A stretch of DNA of 64,000 bases, from NCBI RefSeq assembly GCF_010093595.1, contig NW_022985448.1, positions 1,220,593-1,284,592 of the forward strand. Reading direction: 5' to 3'. The notes under the pieces were generated by a model. That model was not told the DNA's origin, searched no databases, and saw nothing but the letters and a program-made list of their open reading frames with translations. Numbering within the stretch: position 1 is the stretch's first letter; every line of letters starts with the position of its first letter. Origin of the DNA: Mytilinidion resinicola. Taxonomy: Eukaryota; Ascomycota; Dothideomycetes; Mytilinidiales; Mytilinidiaceae. A program made the translations under genes and the position numbers. Positions 54,385-64,000 of the stretch are shown here, piece after piece.

Positions 54385-55468
54385 TCAAGACCCTTCCTCG
54401 ATCTCCATAGTTGGAGGTGCTGGCTCCGAGGCCCCTCGAGATTTATGCTTACGTTTCCTCTTCCGCTTTGTCTCTTCGCTCTCTCCAAGCGCAGGGTTGG
54501 TGTCCTCGGTTGCAGTTGGTACCTCGATATTCTTTGGCTGCTCTTCGGCTGGTGATTTGGCATGGTCCTTAGATTTAGAAGGTTCAGGGACCCTAGGCTT
54601 AGGCTTCTTGACACTGAGGGGGTTGGGACCCTTCTCTCCCTTTCTCCGCTTCCTTTCCGGTTGTTTAGAAGCATCTGATGTAGCTTTCGAATTCGAGCTT
54701 GGGTGACCTTGTGCACCATCGTCCTCCACTTCTCGCTTCCTCTTAGCACCCTCCGTTGCCCCACGTCTGCCCTTGAGCCCCGCCTTTAATTTATCCTGCT
54801 CTTCTTGATCGCGCACGTCCGAGGTTGCTGTCGCGATGGGTTCAAGTATCATCACCGATCGATTGATGTAGCTTGGGCCTGGTTAGCTAGATGCCCTACA
54901 AACACATGTATGAAGCCCTCCACGGCTTGATTGAACTCACATTAGTGGGACTCCCGGAATCCGGCGGAGCATGGCCCTCATCTTAGGATTTTGGCTTGCC
55001 ACGACGTATCGATGCTTATTGGTGAGGCTGCTCTTGGGATCGATAACCTCCGAAAGACATTCCATAGCTGTGAGGGGTTTCTCAAGGGTGTGGTGACCGC
55101 AGCGTCTACGTTCGAAGCCCTTTGCGTGCTCGATGATGGTCTGATCATTTGCTTCGTATAGGTGTCTCATACAGCACTAGAATCCAATTAGACGTTGCCG
55201 CGCGACTAAATCTGTCAGGTCTAACGTGCCTGTGTAATCATGGGTTTTATTTCGCCTTGTAGGGTCCTCTCTAACATGCCTGTGAAATTCATCCTAGCTA
55301 ATTGTTATTCTTCAAGCTCGAGAGTTTGGGGTAGCGATCGTACTTGAGCTGCGCGGCGGTTTGAATGATGTCTGCGTCTAACAAGATCTGATATGGTGCT
55401 CGAAACCCAAAACCAAGTTGGTACTGGGTCATCAGTTTGCGATACTGCTTCGCTCGTTTTCCACGCAT
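54385..55468 (-). CDS. UTP23: rRNA-processing protein Utp23 (PIN-like)
   Basis: Four exons, 55468-55344, 55293-55230, 55176-54941 and 54871-54385, give 303 aa (yeast 254). Utp23 is an SSU processome component with a PIN-like fold and a CCHC zinc finger, needed for snR30 release. Seen in order: MRGKRAKQYRKLMTQYQLGF, FRAPYQILLDADIIQTAAQL, GMLERTLQGEIKPMITQCCM, and RHLYEANDQTIIEHAKGFER. Then come RRCGHH (zinc ligands), NKHRYVVASQNPKMRAML, and RIPGVPLIYINRSVMILEP. The tail is Lys/Glu-rich and disordered with basic KRKRKRKHK, suiting nucleolar targeting. Intron 2 has a GC donor (see the finding). TCACGTG lies 113 bp upstream. Divergent from the dynein intermediate chain. Confidence 0.92.
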
Positions 55469-55792
55469 CTTGAGGGCTGGGGAGCTTCTGTGTCTCTTCG
55501 ACGTTGAAGTGCAGGCGGAGAAGAAATTCTGGCGGAAGATGCCGATCCAAACCTTAAGCTAGCGCGCCGCTAAAACACGCTCACGTGTGTCTCCTTGGCG
55601 TCTCCAGAAATTGGGGAAGAGCTTCACAACAAAGCAGTTCGACGTATCCGCGCCAGAGCCTTGAAATTATACCCTGAACGAATAGCATGCGAGAGCACCA
55701 TTTGCGACCACTCTAACGACGCGTTCTGCATCTAGTAGCACTCCTTCCGTCGCATCGAAGCCACCTCCGAACCTCCCTCACAACTCCGCAAC
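55469..55792. promoter_or_regulatory. Divergent promoter region UTP23 / dynein IC
   Basis: 324 bp between start codons with a TCACGTG at 55581-55587, nearer to UTP23. No other gene. Confidence 0.5.
55581..55587. promoter_or_regulatory. TCACGTG motif upstream of UTP23
   Basis: The bHLH/Cbf1-type hexamer CACGTG with a 5' T lies 113 bp upstream of the UTP23 start. Another lies at almost the same distance before NOP14, another ribosome-biogenesis gene in this window. Confidence 0.45.
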
Positions 55793-58068
55793 ATGGAGCG
55801 AGAAACGCAGTCGATGCAGCAGCGTCGCGATGAGATCGTGGCGAAGAAGCAGAAGCTAGCTGAGCTGAAGCGGCAACGGGAACTGCGGCACAAGGAGACT
55901 CAAAACCGGCAGAGCATGTCAGGGTCTCCCTCCGAGGTTTATATCCCCTACGATCCTATTCTACTCAAACTAACCATTACTCTCAGATCCTACAACCCAC
56001 CCCAAGCAGAGAGCATACGAGACGAGAAGTAGACAACATTATCAATGGCATCATAGGCAGCAGCAGGCCCGGTTCGACGGGCCCGGGATCACCAGCAGGA
56101 GGCAAAGGAAGTCGCCCAACGTCTGAAATAAGTGCTGGACAACTCAGTGGTGGCACTGGTACCCCTCCCCCATATATGGGCGCAACTCCGGTTGGGGAAG
56201 TTGAGCGCGGTACGCAGACTTTATCGATAGGGCCGCTCACTACCATCTACGAGACCCCGGCCGAGCCAAAACCAGAGATCATCACATACAGCAAGGGCGT
56301 GCAGACCCAGGAGCAATGGACACCTCCAAAAGTACGGTCCTTCCAATCTGACTCGGATGATGACGAGTCGCCTACGGCAGTGAAGACCCCGAGAGCGAGC
56401 AAGCGATTGAGCAGGAGGGAGAGGGAGCGGGACGAGGATATCCGGCAGAGGCTGCGGAAGGAGGTGGAGGAAGAGGTGAGGGCTGCACAGGCACTGGGAA
56501 CAGATCCTGTGGCACCGGTGTCGACATCACAGCCCAACTTCCCAGCACGGACACTGTCGGACGAGGAGCTCAATGCTGTCACTTCATCTGAGGACTTTCT
56601 GGATTTCGTGGAGCGGTCGAGTAAGGTCATCGAAAGGGCGCTAGAGCAGGAATACGACATTCTTGCGGACTATGCGTTGGGTCGGGGAGAGGGGCTGGAC
56701 GACGAAGATGATGCGGTGGGAGCTGCAGCAGGGAAAAAGGGCAGACGGATAAAGGAGGTTGCACAGTTCTGGGATGAGCGATGGAGTAAGAAGCGAATGA
56801 TCAGCGATCTGGGCATCTCTCCAAAGGTAAGCATTGCCCAATGTAATAACTAAGATTCCTGGCTCATCTAGACATAGTTTCCTGAGCTCGTTCTGGCGGC
56901 CTATACTAAGAACCCTTCCGCGCCACATGAACCAGACGGACTCGTTCAGGTCTGGAATCAACACATGCCCGAACGCCCCGAGTACGTATTTCACGCCCAA
57001 TCCGACATCCTAACCGCGAAATTCTCCCCTTTCCACCCCAACCTTATCATCGGCGGCGCCTACAGCGGCCAAGTCCTCCTATGGGACACCCGTGCCAAAC
57101 AAGCCCCAGTGCAAAAGACGCCCCTCACAAAAGGCGGCCACACGCACCCAGTCTACAGCCTAGACATCGTCGGCACCCAAAACGCAAACAACATCATCTC
57201 GTGCTCCACCGACGGCGTCGTCCTCGGCTGGACCGTCGACCGCCTCTCCAAGCCCGAAGAAACCCTGGAGCTCGTGTCACCACCGCCCTCCAAAACCGAC
57301 GACATCGCGCCCACCTGCATCGCCTTCCCGCAATCCGACCCGACTTACTTCCTCGCCGGTACCGAGGAGGGCTCCATCTACCCGTGCCATCGCTACGACC
57401 GCGCAGGCGCCAAGGCCGGCGTCGACGCGCGCGTCAAGTACACGGGCCACGCAGCGCCCGTCATGAGCCTCGACTTCCACCCGACCCGCGGGCAGATCGA
57501 CCTCGGCGACCTCGTGCTCTCGGCTTCGGTCGACTGGAGCGTCAAGCTGTGGAAGGTGAAGCCGCCCGCGGCGAGCAGCTCCACGGCTGTCACGGGCGCC
57601 GCGGCGGGCGGCGTGGGCGGCGCCGTGGTGGTCGAGCCGCTGCTCGACTTCCCGCGTGAGGACCTCGTCTACGACGTGCGCTGGTCGCCGGTCAAGCCGG
57701 GTGTGTTTGCGCTCGTGGACGGCGCGGGCATGCTCGAGATCTGGGATATCAATGTGGATATTGAGGTGCCGGTGGCGAAGACGGCGCCGGGGGATAAGAA
57801 GGGCTTGGGGAGGTTCATGGCGCGCAGTTTGAATAAGGTGGCGTGGGAAAAGAATGAGGGGAAGAGGATTGCGGTCGGTGGAATGGATGGTGTGGTGACG
57901 GTGTTTGAGGTTGGGAGCGAGCTTGGTGGTGCGGAGGGGGTTAGGCAGGAGGAGTGGTCGGGCGTGAAGAAGCTGGTTGGGAGGCTGGAGGCGGGATTAG
58001 GGGCAGGGGCGGGGACTGGGGAGAGGGGGGCGGGTGGTATGGTCAATGGAAACGGTGCGTTAAGGTAG
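55793..58068 (+). CDS. Cytoplasmic dynein 1 intermediate chain
   Basis: Three exons, 55793-55936, 55987-56826 and 56878-58068, all phase 0, give 724 aa. The intermediate chain scaffolds the dynein tail, binding dynactin p150 at its N terminus, light chains in the middle and the heavy chain through its WD40 propeller. Seen: an N-terminal Lys/Arg/Glu helix (RRDEIVAKKQKLAELKRQRE), a Ser/Gly-rich linker, and TQT motifs matching LC8-type sites (VERGTQTLS, SKGVQTQEQ). Then come a helix before the propeller (LDFVERSSKVIERALEQEYD), FWDERWSKKRMISDLGISPK, and WD repeats (FHPNLIIGGAYSGQVLLWDT, VLSASVDWSVKLWKV). The C terminus is Gly-rich (GAGAGTGERGAGG). Divergent from UTP23. Dynamitin, a dynactin subunit, lies 18 kb to the left. 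Confidence 0.94.
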
Positions 58069-58499
58069 ATCTGGAGAGCGGTGTTTGGAGAAAAGGCTGA
58101 TGTTCTCATTTTGATGCGTTGGCTCCGTTGCATGACCTTGGTGTTAGGCGGATTGTGGAGACCATACCCCCCCCTGAAGTAGCGATTCTAGTTGATTTTG
58201 TTCATGTCTTCGTCACTCTTTGATTTGTTGAACTTTCGTGATGCAAGTTATGACATCGCTCAAAACTGGAAGTCAAGAAGTCGTAATGGACATATTATCA
58301 TTATTCCTCGCTATGCTCAACTCAATTTTGCCCACTCCCTCTTTCGACACCCCCTTCTCCGATGCATCTTACACACACACACACACACACACACATCCGC
58401 CTCTGAAGCATCAGCCAGTTCATTCCCACAACGGTCATGCTATTATCTTTTCCCATCCACCAAATTTGATCATCGAATCATGTCTCTGCGGCGTCAAGA
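58069..58499. other. Intergenic region with microsatellite
   Basis: 431 bp of convergent spacer between the dynein IC (+) and a GPI-anchored protein gene (-). It contains an (AC)n run at 58371-58394, listed separately. No gene. Confidence 0.5.
58371..58394. repeat. (AC)12 microsatellite
   Basis: Twelve uninterrupted AC dinucleotides lie in the convergent spacer. A likely length-polymorphic locus. Confidence 0.85.
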
Positions 58500-58964
58500 C
58501 TAAACGAACACAGCCAAGCCCCCCATAACCACCATGCCCAGCCCAACCGCCTCCCGCACGCCCGTAGCCATGGGCATCGCAGCCCCAGTGCTCGTGCTTG
58601 TCGCTTTCGCAGCAGCCGTGGCCGTGGCCGTCGTCGCGCTCGCTGACGAAGAGTCAGTCTTGCTTTCGCTCTTCGAACTCGACGTTGCACTCGACGCTGA
58701 ACTCGATGCCGTCGTGAGGGTTGTGGATATCACGGATGGTCGTGAGGTAGGAGTGGCGGATGATGGGGTAGCGGTTGAGGGCGTGGCGGATAGCGTGGCG
58801 GATGTTGGGGTCGCAGCGGTCGGGGAGGACTCGGCGGACGTACCTGCTGAGGCCTGGGAGACGGTGGCCGGGACCGGGGTGAAGGGCTTGCCCCAGGAGG
58901 AGGTTGTGGAGGCCGAGGCGAGAGCGAGGGGGCCCAGGGCCATGAGGAGGGTTGTGAGACGCAT
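58500..58964 (-). CDS. Small GPI-anchored Ser/Thr/Ala-rich cell-surface protein
   Basis: One exon, 154 aa. MRLTTLLMALGPLALASA is a signal peptide with a cleavage site after an AxA-type sequence. The mature chain is almost wholly Ser, Thr, Ala and Pro, which predicts dense O-mannosylation. A hydrophobic C terminus (EAVGLGMVVMGGLAVFV) after a small-residue stretch (TSTGAAMPMATG) fits a GPI attachment signal. No catalytic domain is present, so a cell-wall or plasma-membrane mucin-like role is likely. The low-complexity composition weakens homology inference. A second, similar gene lies 1.5 kb to the right. Confidence 0.72.
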   Translation of the reverse strand: MRLTTLLMALGPLALASASTTSSWGKPFTPVPATVSQASAGTSAESSPTAATPTSATLSATPSTATPSSATPTSRPSVISTTLTTASSSASSATSSSKSESKTDSSSASATTATATAAAKATSTSTGAAMPMATGVREAVGLGMVVMGGLAVFV

Positions 58965-60503
58965 TTTGGCGGCTTTTGATTCTTTTTCGGCTGGATGCTC
59001 AAGATTGGTGAGGTTTGAGAAGTGGGTTTTGGAGAGAGCTTGAGTGGTAGAGGGTGGATGAGGGTGGATATTGGTAGGTAGAGTCGTGAACGATGGATGG
59101 TAGATATATTAAGTATCGCTAACACCGCAACCAATGTGCTTGAGAAGTTGAAGAGAAGAAAAGCAAACCGAAACAGCGCAGTCGACACCCATAAATATAC
59201 ATGCCACCATCCCAATCCCGGTCCCGACGCCAGGTATCAAGCATCAGCCTTACGGTCCGGCTCCTCAACATCCCCGCGCCTCATCATGGCCGTATTCAGC
59301 GACACTTCGCCCCAAAACGGGGCTCTTCTAGTGCTCAGCCGGGCCTTAGTGGCTCAGTCAGTGTGGCATGCGGCTCGGTGGTAGGCTAGGTGCATCGTAA
59401 AGCAGGGAGGGAGGGTTGAGGCGCACCAGCGGCTCTCCACGCTCACGGCCGACGATGATGACGCACGCAGGGATTCCGCTTCTGAGCGTGAAAAGCGGTC
59501 TGGGTGGCTGGAGCGGAGTGAGACTGCTTGCGTACCTGTATCGGAGGGGTACGCCTGAAGGGTATGGATATGTCTTGTAGATTTATGTAGGTAGGTGGGA
59601 GATATATCTTGTGTATGGTGGAGGGGTGGTGTTGAACCTCGAAAACTTCAATCCGCATCCCAGTCCTTGCAGCAGTGTTGCGCGTCCCGTGGAACGCTGC
59701 AGTTGTCAGTCCAACGTGTCAAACGCGGAGCCCTGCATCTGCAGGCAAGGCGTTTTGCGGCGTGTCACCAAGCCTGCACCGCATACGTAACGGTTTTTGT
59801 GGAGAAGTGAAGATGTCCGGACGGCTTCTCCCCAGCCTCCACCATCCATTCCCAGGCCATTCTTCCGGTTGAGAAGCACGATTCGCTAGGGTTTTGCCTC
59901 CTCGTCGGACTTACGTCACGCATTCATGTATGGTTGTTCTGTTCACTGGCACACTGGCTTGACGTAAATGCTTATGCCGGTCAAGCTTAAATTCTTGTGG
60001 GGCTGCCGCTCCACTGCTGTTTCAACTCTATGGAACTCTGAGTTGACGTCTTCGAACGATTGCTATGAGGTCTGAGGGAGCTGGCATCTTGTGAAATGCA
60101 TTCAGCTTCCTATGTGAAATGACGTTCGGACACAGAGAGCGTTTGCGATGAATCATGCTGAAACCTTCAGTATGGTGTCGTTCACCTGACGAAATATCAC
60201 AGGCAGCACATCACCAACCAAGCCTCGCGTAGTTTTACACAATTAGACATTTCCACCCACTATCCGAAGGAGTTTTTGGTTAGTTACAACAGTACGAACG
60301 ATATATGTCACAACAAAAGTAACGCGATTCGCGCCTCGCGCCCCCTCCACGCCGCGTTCCCCCTTCTCCCACGGGAGAAGTCTCTCTTTATCCAATCAAT
60401 GCATTCAACTTCGCGCATCAAGACGTAAAATACAAGATTCCCAAAACTCAAGTAGAAACGTCAAAGCAGTTCGCAGAATATAGTGTTATGCAATGCTTTT
60501 GGT
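58965..60503. other. 1.5 kb intergenic region between GPI-protein genes
   Basis: Promoter side of the left GPI-protein gene and 3' flank of the right one. ORFs are short, overlapping and without domains. No repeat or RNA gene is seen. Confidence 0.5.
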
Positions 60504-61341
60504 TTAGTTGAGGTAGACCATGGCAGCCACGGCGCCAAAGATCAGCGCCAGTGGGCTGCTGCCCATGATGATCCTGTCAGCGGCGCCAGTGGAAGTGGGC
60601 GCGCTTATAGCAGACTCGGTCGAGGACGCGGTACCGGTCGTCTTTGTTGTCGCGGCAGTGAGCGAGTCGGAGCTGTGCGAGGCAGTCTTGGAAGCAGCGG
60701 AAGCGGTGGCAGATGGGGATGAGCCGGTGATGGTTGCGGTGGATAGAGTGGTGCCGGTCGCAGACGCAGATGCTGAGCTAGCAGAGGCGGAGGAGGCAGA
60801 AGACTCTGAGGCAGAAGACTCTGAGGCAGACGAGGCGGAGGAGGCAGATGCGGCGGAGGCAGAGGCAGTCGCAATCAGGGAGGAAGTGCTGCCACCGCTC
60901 AAGGAGATTTGGGCAGAGTAGTTGATCTCCTTGCCCTGGATGATCTCGAGAGCGTAGTAGGAGTTATCGCCAAGGCCCTTGTCTGGGGTCCAGGTGTATT
61001 TGCCCCCGGAGGCATCAGCTGCGACATGTTAGCCAACTGCGCAGCGCACATCAGAGTGTTGGTTCGTACTAGTCAGGACGGAGACATCTTGCAGGTTGTT
61101 GAATCCACCAACACGGAGCTTGATGGTGATGGGCTGCAAAAGAGTCAGCGACGCGTCGCATAGGAGGCAGAGGCGCGAGGCTCCCCACAGTGGTGTTGTC
61201 TGTGGTCGTCCACTCAATGGGGTACGCGTTGCCAGCAGTGACAATGTTCGGAACCTTGGTGAACTTGATCACTTTGGACTGGGCGGCAGCGAGGGAGGCC
61301 AGGGCCGAGGCGGCAACGAGGAGGGACCTGACGAAGAGCAT
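60504..61341 (-). CDS. GPI-anchored protein with Kre9/Knh1-like N-terminal domain
   Basis: Three exons, 61341-61189, 61133-61070 and 61018-60504, give 243 aa. The signal peptide is MLFVRSLLVAASALASLAAA. A domain of the fungal Kre9/Knh1-N-terminal or Ser-Thr-rich GPI family type (Pfam PF10342 class) follows. It shows KVPNIVTAGNAYPIEWTTTD, PITIKLRVGGFNNLQDVSVL, then GKYTWTPDKGLGDNSYYALE and IIQGKEINYSAQISLSGGS. After it comes a long Ser/Ala/Thr/Glu-rich region with SSASESSAS-type repeats. The C terminus (LALIFGAVAAMVYLN) after SSP is a GPI signal. Family members are cell-wall proteins; some are linked to beta-1,6-glucan assembly. Introns are 55 and 51 nt. The splicing restores the domain exactly. 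Confidence 0.85.
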
Positions 61342-62720
61342 GTCGGCGGGAGTGGATATTACAAAGTAGTACTGGGTGAGAAGAAGTAGTAGTAGATGGT
61401 GGAGTCTGTAAAGAGCGTGGGTGTGTAAGAGGGCGTTGAAGTGGTGGAAAGAGCGTGGAGAAAGCGGTAGTGGTATGGAAGAAGGGTGAAGAAATGGAAG
61501 GCCTGATCGGATTGCGCGGGCGGGCTGGCTTTACGGCTGAATTGGCAAAGCAACGGCAGGAATGGCAAAAAGGCGCCATGGCTGGCCGGGCTTGAACCGC
61601 GGCCTCGAAGTGGAATGGCCGCGCCTGGATGTGAGATGAATTGAGTGGTGCAGCGAATCACGAGCGCCGGAAGCATCGTTCACGACGGGGGTAGTGCTGC
61701 ACCTTCCCTCTCGGCCCAGGGAGCCGCTGCCCGATCCAGTGACTGGAGGGTCTGGCCACATGCGGTGCGACGCGATGAATCTGGGGTACGCTAGCTTCAG
61801 GGGTTGCAAACTCCTCACGGGCACGTGTGACGTCTGCATCCCAGTCCCAGCGGACAGCAGGTGACAGCGGGTGTCGCGATGCGCGAGCACCGCGATGCAC
61901 AGGAAAACACCGCGTTCCGTCTGGAAGGCATGTGTGCGGCTGAAGGCATTGCTGCGCCTCGGCCCTCGTCTGCCTCGCAGGCTGAAAAGCACGTCAGACA
62001 TCTGCTCGTGTCCGCTTCGCGAGCGTCTAATTTCCGCTTCCGAGCGAGCCATAGAAATAGCCCACTCTGGAATGGTCAAACCAACACCGGGCTGCAGCAG
62101 GGAGACTACTTGTGTGCTTTTTTTCTTTGCTCGGCAGGAACTGTCGCCGTGGGCTGAAGCGTGACGCGTGCGCTATGAGGTGAACGCGATCAGTAGGTTT
62201 AGATGCATGTGGAAGGCGAGCATCTATTGTTGTGAATGCTCTGCAGACTCGCCGTACCACCTCAAACGACGTCATTGGAAGGGGCCCGGCATATAGAAGG
62301 CTTTTGAGACATGCGCACATGTGCCGCAGACACTGAGGAAAATGCAGGTTGGACTTGTACATTGCAATAGGAAACTATCCGACATTTTGAAGGTAGACCA
62401 GCTTTCAAGTCTCCATACTCCCCCGGTTGTCTCGTGTGCCGTCAATGTTCCGTACGCTGACCTGGCGCTGGTAGATGCTTTGCGTCGTAGTGCACGTTGC
62501 TCCATCAGTACGCTCCAGTCGCGAATGGAAAAGAAAAAGCCTGCCGTCCCATAACCCAAGTAGGCCCTCAAGAGACCAAAGAAGAGACCGCAGCCACGTC
62601 GGTCAACCATGTGAACCCCATCGGAAGAAAATGACTTGAGCTGCCAGAAAGAAAAGCCTCGTGAGAAGTCGTCGATATCGTTGAATCTTCTAGTGACTCC
62701 GTGCCGTACCGCCTCATAGT
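61342..62720. other. 1.4 kb intergenic region
   Basis: Promoter side of the GPI-protein gene and 3' flank of the next minus-strand gene. It is GC-rich in part and gives overlapping spurious ORFs on both strands. A tRNA-like B-box near 61580 was rejected. No gene. Confidence 0.5.
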
Positions 62721-63310
62721 TCAGGCCACGTCGGAATGTCCCTCAGCCTCGTCGTCTGGAAGAACATCGGTCAATCAGCAAGCAAAAGACAAAATATTGG
62801 AAGCCAAAGCATCATCACATACCATATCCATTGCGGGCGTCGTGGGCATCGTAGAAGTTGTCTTGGTTGTCGAACGGTGAGGCACTGCCCTCTGGTTCCG
62901 TCTTGACTTTGCCCCGGCCCTTCGCCTTGGGAGCACTGGCCGCACCCTTGGCCTTCTTCTTCGGTGGAGTGACGGATGCGGAGGACATCTGGGTGGCGCC
63001 TGCACTCGACTCGTCAGCTCAGAGCAAGGGCATCGTGAATGAAAGGTGGGCACATACCGCGCTTCTTGGCTTGGACTGGCACGAACTCTTCACCTGCATC
63101 AACGCGGGCCTTCAACTCTTTCGCCTTCTTGGTGATCTCGTGCATCTGGTGGGAGAACGATTTGGCGGTACGAGTACCGTCAATGGCAGACATCATCTCT
63201 AGCTGCTTCTGGCTGATAGTGGTAGCCCCTAAGGCCATCAGGAGGATGGCGACAGTATCAATTGAGACCATCTTGCTGCTGGAGCTGGATTCACCGTTCT
63301 TGGGAGGCAT
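62721..63310 (-). CDS. Small Lys/Ser-rich protein, probably nuclear, unknown family
   Basis: Three exons, 63310-63058, 62999-62823 and 62755-62721, give 154 aa. I do not recognise a named domain. The N-terminal half forms predicted helices (DTVAILLMALGATTISQKQL, RTAKSFSHQMHEITKKAKEL). The C-terminal half is Lys-rich with SP/TP sites (SVTPPKKKAKGAASAPKAKG, KVKTEPEGSASPFD), resembling a bipartite nuclear signal. The tail is acidic (YDDEAEGHSDVA). Both introns have clear GTATGTG donors. The conserved-looking helix followed by a disordered basic tail is common in fungal chromatin-associated small proteins, but that is inference. Confidence 0.7.
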
Positions 63311-63894
63311 CTTGAACGATATAGTGAGTGTAGGTCGGTGTGCTTAGGATGGTTGCAGTGGGACAAGTAGTGGGGAGCTCGAAGGTTGGAAAGTGATGGA
63401 GTTGGATTGGAAGTCTGAGGAAGAGGGAAGGCTAAGTAGAAGAGAGGGAGTGAAGAAGAGTGTGAGACAAGTGGGAGAAGATGAGTGAAGGCTGTCGGGT
63501 GAGATAAGGGGGACAGACGCCCGGTGAAAATGTGACAGGTAGTAAGGTGGTGAAGTGGAACAAGTGGTTAATGGTAAAAATATGGAATATGCAGAGGATC
63601 GAAGCTAGCAGAGCGAGACTGCTGCCTGAGCCTTGCCATAGAATAATGAATGACGGTTAGATAGCCATAAGTAATGAGAATACTAGATGGTAAAGATCAA
63701 CCATCAAGAGATAGAGAAGGTGGACAAGCCACTCGAACTTGCAGCTCGATCGCGAACATCCTCTACACAGATTCCGATCTGAGAGGAGGATAGAACCCCC
63801 ATCCAAGGTTCAGCCATTCACTGTCCCGGCATGATCCGCTCAAGCTACGCTGCCCTCTACTCCACCCACCCAACCTCCAGACCCGCCTTCCAGC
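63311..63894. other. Upstream region of the 62.7 kb gene and 3' flank of the next
   Basis: 584 bp. 63.36-63.6 kb is purine-rich (GGAAGAGGG-type) on the plus strand, likely the 5'UTR and promoter of the gene starting at 63310. A tRNA-like stretch on the minus strand near 63790-63860 was considered and rejected. No gene. Confidence 0.45.
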
Positions 63895-64000
63895 TCAGTA
63901 CTGCATCCAACCCCCCATCTGCCGGAAGAGCTCCCACTCTTTAGCAATCCTCCGCTCAACCCCCCTGAGCGCTCCTGCGTCGGCTCTCGTCATATCTACC
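63895..64000 (-). CDS. 3' end of a gene running off the right edge
   Basis: The frame is open from the window edge for 34 codons to a TGA at 63897-63895. The translation ends in ERRIAKEWELFRQMGGWMQY, which reads like a helical C terminus and not random sequence. There is no recognisable family. The ATG at 63994 is probably internal. The call rests on composition only. Confidence 0.3.
   Translation of the reverse strand, partial: VDMTRADAGALRGVERRIAKEWELFRQMGGWMQY

Noticed and set aside
61570..61640. GGTTCAAGCC B-box-like sequence on the minus strand
   Set aside because: The T-stem pairs at only three positions and no A-box lies upstream.
63785..63865. tRNA-like stretch on the minus strand (TAGCTTGAGCGG and GGGGTTCTATCC)
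   Set aside because: The two boxes are suggestive, but acceptor stem and anticodon stem do not pair.
1..64000. Secondary-metabolite cluster, intact transposon, starship-type element or CRISPR array
   Set aside because: No PKS/NRPS/terpene genes, transposases, tyrosine recombinase (DUF3435) or regularly spaced repeats were found on either strand.

Overview
This is a 64 kb stretch of nuclear chromosome from a filamentous ascomycete (Pezizomycotina; a Dothideomycete seems most likely, but the species cannot be named from sequence alone). The signs are: dense single-copy eukaryotic genes with short introns (about 45-100 nt, GT-AG, CTRAY-type branch sites), start codons in CACCATGG-like context, and fungal-specific families: a CreB-type deubiquitinase, a SWIRM/amine-oxidase/HMG LSD1, a Pth11/SAT4-type rhodopsin-fold membrane protein and GPI-anchored Kre9-like proteins. 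I rebuilt exon structures by hand from splice sites and reading frame; each multi-exon model listed closes in frame.

Layout. 0-15 kb is a housekeeping block: BRR2 helicase (-), ARPC2 (-), UTP12 (+), TFIIS (-) and EAF6 (+). 15-17 kb is an empty convergent spacer. At 17.4-18.6 kb lies a two-finger C2H2 regulator (FlbC-like, -). From 18.6 to 28.0 kb there is a 9.4 kb gene desert. Its left part is GC-rich and looks like the upstream region of the C2H2 gene. Its right part is AT-richer and holds a 21-bp minisatellite, a diverged 239-bp tandem repeat, a Gfd2/YDR514C-like fragment and unrecognised ORF remnants. From 28 to 47 kb dense genes resume: creB (-), LSD1 (-), dynamitin (+), an NDUFAF7-type methyltransferase (-), a Mcy1-type cysteine synthase (+), a small unknown gene (+), NOP14 (-), an unnamed membrane-anchored gene rebuilt from four exons (+) and a broken F-box-like pseudogene. 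From 47 to 64 kb come the SAT4-like membrane protein (-), a membrane-bound serine-less alpha/beta hydrolase (-), PPE1 (+), UTP23 (-), the dynein intermediate chain (+), two GPI-anchored Ser/Ala-rich proteins (-), a small unknown nuclear-type protein (-), and the 3' end of a further gene at the right edge.

Functional links. Three proteins belong to the small-subunit processome (UTP12, NOP14, UTP23). Dynamitin and the dynein intermediate chain are direct partners in the dynein-dynactin motor. EAF6, TFIIS and LSD1 act on chromatin or transcription. Most genes sit in divergent pairs sharing short promoters (ARPC2/UTP12, TFIIS/EAF6, LSD1/dynamitin, NDUFAF7-like/Mcy1, NOP14/unnamed gene, hydrolase/PPE1, UTP23/dynein IC). 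I see no secondary-metabolite cluster, intact transposon, CRISPR array or convincing tRNA. The least expected items are the gene desert with its decaying repeats, the catalytic-residue introns in creB and LSD1, the GC-AG intron in UTP23 and the serine-less hydrolase.
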